From: G963663495 sp963663495
Lineage (GTDB): Bacteria > Bacteroidota > Rhodothermia > Rhodothermales > Bin80
Length of the DNA stretch: 64,000 nucleotides
Direction of reading: 5' to 3'
Assembly: GCA_963663495.1 (NCBI GenBank)
Contig: OY760427.1
Span: forward strand, 4,030,001-4,094,000
Part shown: positions 17,783-25,355 of the stretch, piece after piece
Numbering within the stretch: the stretch's first letter is position 1
How the letters are laid out: each line of letters opens with the position of its first letter
Notes under the pieces: model-generated
The model's database searches: none
What the model saw: the letters and a program-made list of their open reading frames with translations, nothing else
Told to the model about the DNA's origin: nothing
Position numbers and translations under genes: made by a program

Positions 17783-19846
17783 GTATCCGTACGGTAAAGT
17801 ACATGGTAAAGCGGGCTTAGCATTGGTCTGCGTAGTCCGCTTGTAGAGCTTAGTGCAAGGTGATTATACGCCGGGTTTGGTGTGCAGCTTATCGTCCAGG
17901 CGCCTGAATGCAGGCAGCAATCAGCGCCTTTGGGGACAAAAAACATGGGTTTTGGGGAGAAGAACCGGAACATTGTGGAGGACGCACATGCACATGAACT
18001 ATGCGGTCCAAGGCATCTTTCTCCCCCTCTTCTCCTGCCGGTGAAGTCCTTTTTCAGAGGCTAAGAAACCACGAGGCTGAGAACAAGGACCTGCGAAAAC
18101 AGGTCCGTCGCTTGGAGAAAAAAGCCGATCGTCTATCCAAGAACAACGCGGATATGGCTGCGGCAATTGCCGATCAGGCTGCGAAGATTAGCCATCTGGA
18201 AGACAGGTTGGAACAAGCGCATCGCCTACTCTCTGGTAAAAAGAGTGAGCGTTACACGCCGGCGGACAATGCGCAGCAAGGCCGGTTGTTTGGAGAGGAA
18301 CCAGTAGCTGTTGAGCCCGAGGAGGAGGAGGAGGAGTACGACCTGGTAAAGCGCAAGCGGCGTGGGAAGAACAAGCCGGTGCGCGGGCCGATTCCGGACC
18401 ATCTGCCCAGAGAGGTGATCCGCCTTGAGCCGGAGGGCAGCACCGCGGGTATGAAGTACATCGGCGAGGAAGTAACGGAGTACCTGGAATATGTGCCGGG
18501 CTTCACGAGGGTAGTACGGATTGTGCGGCCGAAGTACGTTGTCTGCAAGGAGCCTCGCAAGGGGGTGGTCATAGCGCCGTTGCCGAAGCGTGTCATACCG
18601 AAGGGGAAGGCGGGTCCGGGGTTGTTGGCGTATTTGGCGGTAGCCAAATATGTGGATCATATGCCGCTATACCGGCTGCGGAAGAAGTTTCAGCGCCATG
18701 GCGTGAAGCTATCGGCTGCTACAATGGGGGATTGGATTGCGAAGGTAGCGACGTATCTGGGTCCGTTAGGAGATGCGTTGCGTAAGGAGGTGCTTCGTAG
18801 CGGGTATCTGCAGGTGGATGAGACAACGTTCCCGGTGCAAAAGCCGAAGAAGAAAGGGAAGGAGAAGAAAGGGAGGAAAAACAAAGGAAAGACGCATCGC
18901 GGCTATCTTTGGGTATACCTGGCACCGCGGGCGAAGGTGGTGATGATGGATTACAGCCCGAGCCGTGCGCGCGCTGGACCGTGGGAATTCTTGCGCGGAT
19001 ATAGAGGGGCGATGCAAACCGACGGGTATGTGGTGTACGATGCGTTTGGTACGCGGGGCGGGATAACGCTGTTTGGATGTATGGCGCATGCGCGTCGCAA
19101 GTTTTATGACTGCAGGAAAAAGGAGCCCAAGAAAGTGCGCCATGTAATGGAGGAAATCCGGCAGTTGTATGCGATAGAGCGTGGGTTGCGTAAGGAGGGA
19201 GCTGGTCCGGCTCGGCGTGTAGAGGTACGACAGGAGGAGGCACGGCCGGTACTGGAGAAGTTGAAGCCATGGCTTGAGGAGAGTCGTGAGCACCGGCCGA
19301 GTGCGGGATGGGATGAAGCCGTGGGGTACATGCTCAACAGGTGGGAGAAGCTGGTTTGTTACCTGGAAGACGGCAAGGTTGAGATTGATAACAATCTGGT
19401 CGAGAACCAGATGCGAGCGATTGCGCTTGGTCGAAAAAACCATCTGTTTGCGGGATCGCATGCGGCAGCGCAGCGGTCCGCAGTACTGTACGCTCTTTTT
19501 GCCACATGCAAGTTGCAATCGACAAACCCGATTGAATGGCTTACCGACGTACTACGCCGTCTTCCGACACATCCTGCCGACCGCATGGCTGAACTCTTGC
19601 CCCATCATTGGAAAGCCAGTCGGGACTTGCAGCAAGCTACCGTCAAGAAAGCGGCATAGGAGCCCCTAAACAGGCGCGCCCGGGTCATCCGATAGATCCG
19701 TGTACGGGTCTGCGAATACGCTGTCAGGTACTTGACTCCTGCACACCCAACCGACGCTAGCCTATAAACCCTCGAACCGCGCTCTAACTTACTCTAATTG
19801 AGAGAGTAAATACCCTCGGTTATAATGTACTTCACCGGACGGATAC
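17783..19846 (+). mobile_element. IS66 family element, complete copy (single-ORF, ISBst12-like)
   Basis: Inverted ends as described, one transposase gene and no tnpA/tnpB, as in the ISBst12 subgroup of IS66. Right non-coding tail holds a TTACTCT/AGAGTAA hairpin (19789-19809) that may end transcription. Its right flank (ACTGAATC) does not match its left flank (ATAATTGC), consistent with it being one arm of a composite. Confidence 0.8.
18001..19659 (+). CDS. tnpC: IS66 family transposase (TnpC-type), intact
   Basis: 552 residues. An N-terminal coiled coil (EAENKDLRKQVRRLEKKADRLSKNNADMAAA) is followed by SGKKSERY, an acidic linker (EPEEEEEEYD), a zinc-finger/IS66 N-terminal region, and the DDE core: D in LQVDET, D in QTDGYVVYDAFG, E in LVENQMRAIALGRKNHLFAGS. 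The C-terminus has the IS66_C pattern (TNPIEWLTDVLRRLPTHP). The frame is undamaged, so this copy could be active. The start at 18001 is the first ATG in frame, but the true start may lie at a later codon. Confidence 0.9.
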   Translation: MRSKASFSPSSPAGEVLFQRLRNHEAENKDLRKQVRRLEKKADRLSKNNADMAAAIADQAAKISHLEDRLEQAHRLLSGKKSERYTPADNAQQGRLFGEEPVAVEPEEEEEEYDLVKRKRRGKNKPVRGPIPDHLPREVIRLEPEGSTAGMKYIGEEVTEYLEYVPGFTRVVRIVRPKYVVCKEPRKGVVIAPLPKRVIPKGKAGPGLLAYLAVAKYVDHMPLYRLRKKFQRHGVKLSAATMGDWIAKVATYLGPLGDALRKEVLRSGYLQVDETTFPVQKPKKKGKEKKGRKNKGKTHRGYLWVYLAPRAKVVMMDYSPSRARAGPWEFLRGYRGAMQTDGYVVYDAFGTRGGITLFGCMAHARRKFYDCRKKEPKKVRHVMEEIRQLYAIERGLRKEGAGPARRVEVRQEEARPVLEKLKPWLEESREHRPSAGWDEAVGYMLNRWEKLVCYLEDGKVEIDNNLVENQMRAIALGRKNHLFAGSHAAAQRSAVLYALFATCKLQSTNPIEWLTDVLRRLPTHPADRMAELLPHHWKASRDLQQATVKKAA

Positions 19847-21380
19847 ACTGAATCAGCCTGATCTGTTTGATGAAGAAGCTCGGCTTGAGGTGGCGATTAA
19901 GAGCATTGATTTGGACGAGATGCCGGAAGACTCCCTTGAGGAGGTTAATCGGAAGCGAGCCGCATGGCAGGCGGCGCTAGCGATCGAGTCCCGCAGCCGG
20001 GAAAAGCTATTGGCAGATTTGTTCACTGGAGCGTTTTTTGCTCCCAAGACGCAAGAGACGCGTGCGACGGTGCCTGTCACGGATGATCTATTTCGTGCGG
20101 CAAGCGATACTTCAGGACGCACTGGTGTGGAGGTGGAAGCTCGCAGCCGTTCAGCCCGGCATCGGTTTCTGCATTGGCACCTTGCGTTCCCTGTGGTCAT
20201 GCAGGATGGAGGGTTCGACATCGTGCTGGCCAATCCCCCATGGGAGCGCATCAAGCTGCAGGAGAAGGAATTCTTCGCCTTGCGGTCACCTGTGATCGCA
20301 GGTGCAAGAAACAAGACCGAGCGTGGTCGAATGATTGAGGAGCTGAATCGGGATGAAGCTCCAGAGGCGGAAAAGGTGCTATATCAATCGTTTCAACACG
20401 CTAAGCGTGAGGTGGAAGCAGTGAGTCAATTCGTGCGTACGGGCGGGCGGTTTCCTTTAACTGGTGTGGGTGATGTAAACACGTACTCTGTCTTTGCCGA
20501 GGTTTGCCTCCAACTGATCAATCCCACAGGTAGAGTTGGAATAATTGTGCCCACGGGCATTGCGACTGATCATACTACGCGGAAGTTCTTCCAGAGCATA
20601 GTGAACAATCGGCGGCTAGCCACTCTGCACGATTTTGAGAATCGGGAGGCGGTGTTTCCTGGTGTGCACCGGTCCTACAAGTTTTGTCTACTAACACTGG
20701 CAGGGCGAGACGATCCGATACCTAAGGCCGAGTTTGCGTTTTTCTTGCACCAAGTGGAGCATTTGAAGGAGCGAGAGCGCAGGTTTAGGCTTGGGGCCGA
20801 AGACTTTGCGCTGTTTAATCCGAATACGCGGACTTGTCCCATATTTCGTACGCGGCGCGACATGGAGATCGCTCGCAAGATGTACAAGCGAGCAGGTGTT
20901 TTTTGGAAAGAGAAAAGAGGCAACGAGTCTGAGCAAAACCCGTGGGGCGTTAAGTTCTCAAGGATGTTTGACATGTCGAACGATTCGGGGCATTTTCGGA
21001 CTCATGAGGAATTGGAGAATGAGGGTTGGAAGCTTGTAGGCAATATTTTTATCCACGACGAGAAGGACGAACGCTACCTTCCGCTGTACGAGGCGAAGCT
21101 ATTTCACCAGTATGATCACCGGTTTGCCACATTCGAAGGGGCTTCGGAGAAAGATTTACGGGCCGGAAGGGCACGGCCGATGACAGTTCAAGAGAAGGAA
21201 GACCCGGCGTCGGTTGTCATACCCAGGTACTGGGTGCCTGAGTCGGAGGTCGGAGGTCGGAGGTCGGAGGTCGATTCGGAGCGAAACTTGTGCGGGGAGT
21301 ACCCCCAGGAGTTCCTCGAAATCAACAGACTTGCCCATCTCGCTCGCAGGGCACTCTCCCGGCTCGAGGAGAGCAAGTAG
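19847..21380 (+). pseudogene. Type IIG restriction-modification enzyme (Eco57I/COG1002-like), 5' truncated
   Basis: The frame is open from the IS66 right end (19847), so the gene's N-terminus, including SAM motif I, was lost at the IS66 junction; the first in-frame start is GTG at 19890. Seen: GGFDIVLANPPWERIKLQEKEFF (methyltransferase motif IV NPPW), VNTYSVFAEVCLQLINPTGRVGIIVPTGIATD, EAVFPGVHRSYKFCLLTL, and VVIPRYWVPESEV that leads to the C-terminal specificity region. Right there the frame enters a heptamer repeat and ends after a non-homologous tail (LEESK stop). Lacks a nuclease domain in what remains. Confidence 0.8.
21242..21272 (+). repeat. Heptanucleotide tandem repeat (GTCGGAG x4.4) in type IIG gene
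   Basis: Four full GTCGGAG units and three bases of a fifth, directly after the YWVPESEV motif. Seven bases per unit means each unit gained or lost shifts the frame. With five units the frame would pass into module A, with three into the frame of module B; both paths are free of stops at the junction. Confidence 0.85.
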
Positions 21381-21478
21381 CCTTGAGACTGATTACAAAT
21401 TCAACGAATCGGAGAACGTTGATTGCCACTCTTATTCCTCCGACGGGACTTGGTCACAAGGGCGCAGTAGTCTCGATC
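21365..21478 (+). pseudogene. Type IIG C-terminal module A (short fragment)
   Basis: In the third frame, LRLITNSTNRRTLIATLIPP and TGLGHKGAVV match the start of the specificity domain of Eco57I/TaqI_C-type enzymes (compare AFRDITQATNERTLITSGLP in module C). The frame continues to 21565 without further homology, since module B begins within it in another frame. Confidence 0.55.
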
Positions 21479-22070
21479 AACGCGCGATTGTCCCGTACAG
21501 GATCACAGCAAGGGCTACTGATGCGAGAACCCTTATCACCACCCCAGTCTCTAGATTCGGTATGAGTGGCCGCGCACCCGTAGTCTATGCGTCGGAGCAT
21601 GAATTCGAACCTTTAATAGTCACGCTACTGAATTCCTTTGTAGTCGATTTTGCCGCACGGACCGCGGTTGGCGGAACCGACCTCAGTTATTTCATGATTA
21701 AGCAATTGCCCATTCCTAATCCTGCAGATCTAAAGCATGACACGGGTTGGGGTTGTACCTATGCAGAGAGTATATCATCCCGCGCGTGCTTGAGCTGACA
21801 TGCACTTCGACGGAGTTACAAGGCTTTGCTCAACGCTTTGGCTACGATGGGAAGCCGCACTTGTGGAAGGAAGCTCGTAGGCTGGAGCTTCGATGCGAGA
21901 TTGACGCGGCGTTATTTCATCTCTACGGAATGGTGCGGCAGGAGGTCGAATACATAATGGACACCTTTCCCATCATTAGGCAGAAAGATCAAAGCAATTA
22001 CGGCGAGTACCGCACAAAGCGAATTATCATGGAGATCTTTGACAAAATGACGACCGCCCGTGAAGAATGA
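21466..22070 (+). pseudogene. Type IIG C-terminal module B (frameshifted)
   Basis: PYRITARATDARTLITTPVS, FVVDFAARTAVGGTDLSYFMIKQLPIPNP, then, after a 2-bp shift near 21770, YIIPRVLELTCTSTELQGFAQRFGYDG and YGEYRTKRIIMEIFDKM. This is a whole C-terminal specificity domain ending in the family's YGEYRTKR signature. Two overlapping frames (to 21798, and 21747-22070) make it up. It lies in direct tandem with module C. Confidence 0.65.
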
Positions 22071-22114
22071 GGTGTAACACAAATGACCTCCAAGCGGCCA
22101 ATTGAGTATTGATA

Positions 22115-22777
22115 ATGGTAGATAGAGTACAGCGATCACCCAGAAACACCACTTCTTGGTTCCAAGCGTTTCGGGACATTACGCAAGCCACAAATGAACG
22201 CACTCTAATTACCAGCGGGCTTCCTCGGTGCGGCATAGGTCACACCGCTCCAGTAATGGATTATGTGCATGGTCGCTCCATAGTGTCGGTCCTAGTAGCG
22301 GCAAACATGAACAGCCTCCCTTTAGATTGGGCAACTCGCCTTTTCGTTGGCGGAGCACATATGAGTTATTTCCTTCTTAAACAAATTCCCGTCTTATCCC
22401 CGAATGCGTACCTAGAGTATTCCGCATGTGGCAGCCCATATGTCGAACTTATCGTTCCGCGGGCATTAGGATTGTTTTTTACAGACGAGGGGTTAGTCGG
22501 GTTTGCCCGCGACCTGGGATATAATGGACTGCCGTTTAGGTGGAATAAAGAGCGCCGCCACCGGCACCGGTGCGAATTGGATGCGATCTTCGCTCATATG
22601 TATCGGCTGGAGCGGGCGGAGCTTGAATGGATTCTAGATGCACCAGCTCCAAGTGCCTCCTTTCCTTCGCTCAAGAAGAACGAGGAGCAAGAATTCGGTG
22701 AGTATCGGACCAAGCGCTATGTGTTGGACGCTTACGATCAATTACAGCGCGGAGAGGTACCGAATACTAGCATCTAG
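22115..22777 (+). CDS. Type IIG C-terminal specificity module C (free-standing frame)
   Basis: An undamaged frame of about 220 residues containing only the C-terminal domain: FRDITQATNERTLITSGLPR, GIGHTAPVMDY, DWATRLFVGGAHMSYFLLKQIPVLSP, IVPRALGLFF, FARDLGYNG and FGEYRTKRYVLDAYDQL. Similar throughout to module B. A start ATG exists at 22115, but there is no methyltransferase core, so alone it could at most bind DNA or complement in trans. More likely it is the tail of a deleted homologous enzyme, or a spare specificity cassette. Confidence 0.6.
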   Translation: MVDRVQRSPRNTTSWFQAFRDITQATNERTLITSGLPRCGIGHTAPVMDYVHGRSIVSVLVAANMNSLPLDWATRLFVGGAHMSYFLLKQIPVLSPNAYLEYSACGSPYVELIVPRALGLFFTDEGLVGFARDLGYNGLPFRWNKERRHRHRCELDAIFAHMYRLERAELEWILDAPAPSASFPSLKKNEEQEFGEYRTKRYVLDAYDQLQRGEVPNTSI

Positions 22778-23259
22778 ACTGCTTAGGACTAATCGGAGTG
22801 CTCCGGGAATCTAAATGGAGAGGTGCGTCAAACGCTTATCGTATCCGACAAGCCGTGCTCGACGCGCCAGTGTGACCGCAGGTGCATAGCATCATAACGC
22901 ATTCATAGCTGACCCAATTCGGAGAGCCTTTTTCCGTTGCGACTGCAGGCACACCTCCCTCCATCCTCCCGGGGCAGGAGCGTATTGGACGCAGGGGGTA
23001 AAGAACTGCTGCTTCCCTAGTTCGTGACCTTTTCCGTTGTCATTAAGCAGTTACAGAACCATGCCTCGTTTCGTTATTGTCTGAACCCAGATTGCGATGC
23101 GGTCTATAGTGGTCATGTGCGCAGCGAGTTTCGGAAGCTGTCTCGCCTTTCCAGCGAGGGGCGCAGTTCAGCGACCACAATTTTGACTTTATCGTCACTT
23201 TTGTGTAAATCTGTATAAAATGATTATGATTGAGATATGCAAAATACAAATGTGATCAG
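22778..23259. other. Gap between type IIG modules and protease cassette
   Basis: No gene seen. The composition shifts to AT-rich in the last 60 bases (TATAAAATGATTATG near 23213), which likely holds the promoter and ribosome site of the next gene. Confidence 0.45.
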
Positions 23260-24162
23260 ATGGAAGCGATAAATACGGACGGTCTCGCGAGTTCAGTCTT
23301 GCTCAAGCTTAATGAGGACCTGAGTAAGGAAATGGAGGGAGACTGCGTCTTCATTAATTCTGATATGGCTCCACCGCTGGATGATGAATTTCGGGTTGCA
23401 TTGGAAGAGATGAAGCCGGCATCTGGTCAATCTGAGCAAAGTCATTTAATTGTTATGCTTCAAACAAACGGAGGTCTAATGGAAACGGTTGAACGACTTG
23501 TAGCCGTAATGAGAACACATTATGATCGAGTTTCCTTCGTGATTCCCAATTTTGCTTATTCTGCCGGTACTGTTCTAGCTCTATCGGGTAATAATATTTT
23601 TATGGACTATTATTCTGTACTTGGGCCCATTGATCCGCAGGTTACGTCAAGGGAAACATCACAGTTACTCCCAGGCTTAGGGGTACTGGCTAAATTTGAC
23701 GAAATTTGCAAAAGGATCAATGAATCAGATTCAGAGGAAAATTGTCGTGCTGAGTTGACATATTTGGTAAGGCAATTTGAGCCCGAGTACCTTTTTGCTA
23801 TTGAGCAAGCAAAGCAACACGGCATTTCTCTTATTACGGAGTGGCTCCCGAAATATAAATTCAGCGATTGGGTAAAAACAGAAGGAAGAGGGGCTGTAGT
23901 TACAGATGAAATGCGGAAAAAGCGTGCCAGAGATATCGCCGAGACACTAGGGGATCCGTCGAAATGGCATTCACATGGAAGAGGTATTTCGATGCGTGAA
24001 CTTACCGGAGATGATCTAAAGCTTAAAATTGATGATTTTGGTGCGAATGAGGCATTAAGCCGCACAATTCGCAATTATCACGGACTTGCTGTAGATTACT
24101 ACAGCAAAAGAGGGATTGCACAATACGTTCATTCAAAACTAGGCTTGGGGACAGTTATATGA
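23260..24162 (+). CDS. SDH/SppA-like serine protease (ClpP-crotonase fold)
   Basis: About 300 residues. The pattern LIVMLQTNGGLMETVERLVAVMR, then FVIPNFAYSAGTVLALSGNNIFMDYYSVLGPIDPQV, is that of the serine-dehydrogenase proteinase (SDH_sah) family, ClpP-like membrane-associated or soluble serine proteases; Ser about residue 101 in YSAGT is the likely nucleophile. I took the ATG at 23260; an upstream TTG at 23230 is also in frame. Coding sequence is clearly richer in A/T than the neighbours, a sign of transfer. Its stop overlaps the next ATG (ATGA). Target unknown; position in a defence-gene island suggests, but does not show, a role in phage or plasmid response. Confidence 0.75.
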   Translation: MEAINTDGLASSVLLKLNEDLSKEMEGDCVFINSDMAPPLDDEFRVALEEMKPASGQSEQSHLIVMLQTNGGLMETVERLVAVMRTHYDRVSFVIPNFAYSAGTVLALSGNNIFMDYYSVLGPIDPQVTSRETSQLLPGLGVLAKFDEICKRINESDSEENCRAELTYLVRQFEPEYLFAIEQAKQHGISLITEWLPKYKFSDWVKTEGRGAVVTDEMRKKRARDIAETLGDPSKWHSHGRGISMRELTGDDLKLKIDDFGANEALSRTIRNYHGLAVDYYSKRGIAQYVHSKLGLGTVI

Positions 24163-24356
24163 CAGCAAGACGAACCCCAACTCGGGATGATAGCCCACGT
24201 CTGAGAGAGTTTAAAAAACACAAGAAAAAGGTTAAAGATGTTATCGGGAATCTTGATTACATTGACCAAATACCACATCCCCCTCGTCGCAAAATAATGT
24301 TTCCCTATGGGGATAATGGAAAACCTAGGCCATGGGGTAGTGGGCTTTGGCAATAG
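24159..24356 (+). CDS. Small basic protein of unknown function, coupled to the protease gene
   Basis: 65 residues, strongly basic N-terminal half (FKKHKKKVKDVIG), then IDQIPHPPRRKIMFPYGDNGKPRPWGSGLW. The start overlaps the protease stop by 4 bp, so it is translated with it. No known domain. The truncated IS66 copy begins only about 17 bp after the stop, so the 3' end is intact but the downstream context is lost. It may be a substrate, adaptor or inhibitor of the protease (inference). Confidence 0.55.
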   Translation: MTARRTPTRDDSPRLREFKKHKKKVKDVIGNLDYIDQIPHPPRRKIMFPYGDNGKPRPWGSGLWQ

Positions 24357-24373
24357 CCATCCATGAAAGCCCC

Positions 24374-24984
24374 GGAGGCACGACCGGTACTGGAGAAGTT
24401 GAAGCTATGGCTTGAGGAGAGTCGTGAGCACCGGCCGGGTGCGGGATGGGATGAAGCCGTGGGGTACATGCTCAACAGGTGGGAGAAGCTGGCTTGTTAC
24501 CTGGAAGACGGCAAGGTTGAGATCGATAACAATCTGGTTGAGAACCAGATGCGAGCGATTGCGCTTGGTCGAAAAAACCATCTGTTTGCGGGATCGCGTG
24601 CGGCAGCGCAGCGGTCCGCAGTACTGTACGCTCTTTTTGCCACATGCAAGTTGCAATCGACAAACCCGATTGAATGGCTTACCGACGTACTACGCCGTCT
24701 TCCGACACATCCTGCCGACCACATGGCTGAACTCTTGCCCCATCATTGGAAAGCTAGTCGGGACTTGCAGCAAGCTACCGTCAAGAAAGCGGCATAGGAG
24801 CCCCTAAACAGGCGCGCCCGGGTCATCCGATAGATCCGTGTACGGGTCTGCGAATACGCTGTCAGGTACTTGACACCTGCACACCCAACCGACGCTAGCC
24901 TATAAACCTTCGAACCGCGCTCTAACTTACTCTAATTGAGAGAGTAAATACCCTCGGTTATAATGTACTTCACCGGACGGATAC
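24374..24984 (+). mobile_element. IS66 element, 5'-truncated copy (transposase C-terminus and right end)
   Basis: Nearly identical to 19237-19846 of the complete IS66. It codes for the last 140 or so transposase residues, including the catalytic Glu (LVENQMRAIALGRKN), up to the stop at 24797, then the right end. Everything before 24374 is missing. Its right flank ATAATTGC pairs with the left flank of the complete copy, so the two form the outer ends of the composite. Confidence 0.85.
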
Positions 24985-25070
24985 ATAATTGCAGTCTTTT
25001 CGTGAAAAGCGGGAACCGATTATGAAAAACTGGCGAAAGCCATCCTGTCTGCACCACCGAAGCACAAAAA
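24985..25070 (-). mobile_element. Displaced end of IS605-type copy 2
   Basis: Matches 10119-10203 beyond tnpB copy 1 with only a few mismatches, starting with the ATAATTGC duplication. It is the part of tnpB element 2 cut off by the IS66 island. It stops where the second IS66 begins (25073). Confidence 0.7.
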
Positions 25071-25134
25071 GTGTAAGCGTGCGGTGAACTACATCTTGAT
25101 TGGGTGATGGGTTCTGGGGAGCTTACCCCTAGAC

Positions 25135-25355
25135 GTGAGAACCCAGACCCCAGATCGCGTGGTACAGCCCAAACGTACGGCGGAAGAGATGTTTCCGCCG
25201 GTAGAGCAGTATAACGAAAGGACCCAGTCCGCAGCGGCGTTTTGTGCAAAGCACGGCATCTCGTATGGGCAGTTGAATTATTGGAGGCGGAAGTATCGCC
25301 AGGAGACTGCAGCCGAGGCTTCGTGGAGATAGGCAGTGCAGCACCAAGGGTAGCG
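25135..25355 (+). pseudogene. tnpA: IS66 accessory protein TnpA, 5' part
   Basis: QYNERTQSAAAFCAKHGISYGQLNYWRRKYRQE is the helix-turn-helix of IS66 TnpA proteins. The frame stops at 25332 because of a one-base loss near 25318; in the next frame it continues as VEIGSAAPRVA to the insertion point. The 3' part is at 30862-31041. Confidence 0.75.

Larger units (their letters stand above)
17783..24984. mobile_element. IS66-bounded composite island with 8-bp target duplication
   Basis: Left end GTATCCGTACGGTAAAGTAC at 17783 and right end (complement GTATCCGTCCGGTGAAGTAC) at 24984 are IS66-type inverted ends. The flanking bases are ATAATTGC on both sides (17775-17782 and 24985-24992), the 8-bp duplication typical of IS66. 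The unoccupied site is seen at 10119-10126 in the sister IS605 copy. Inside: a full IS66 (17783-19846), a decayed type IIG restriction-modification gene, a serine-protease cassette, and a 5'-truncated IS66 (24374-24984). The island either moved as one unit or grew by recombination inside an IS66. Confidence 0.7.

Noticed and set aside
19847..22777. A functional type IIG enzyme
   Set aside because: The N-terminus with SAM motif I is missing at the IS66 junction and the C-terminal modules are frameshifted or detached, so activity in the sequenced state is unlikely.
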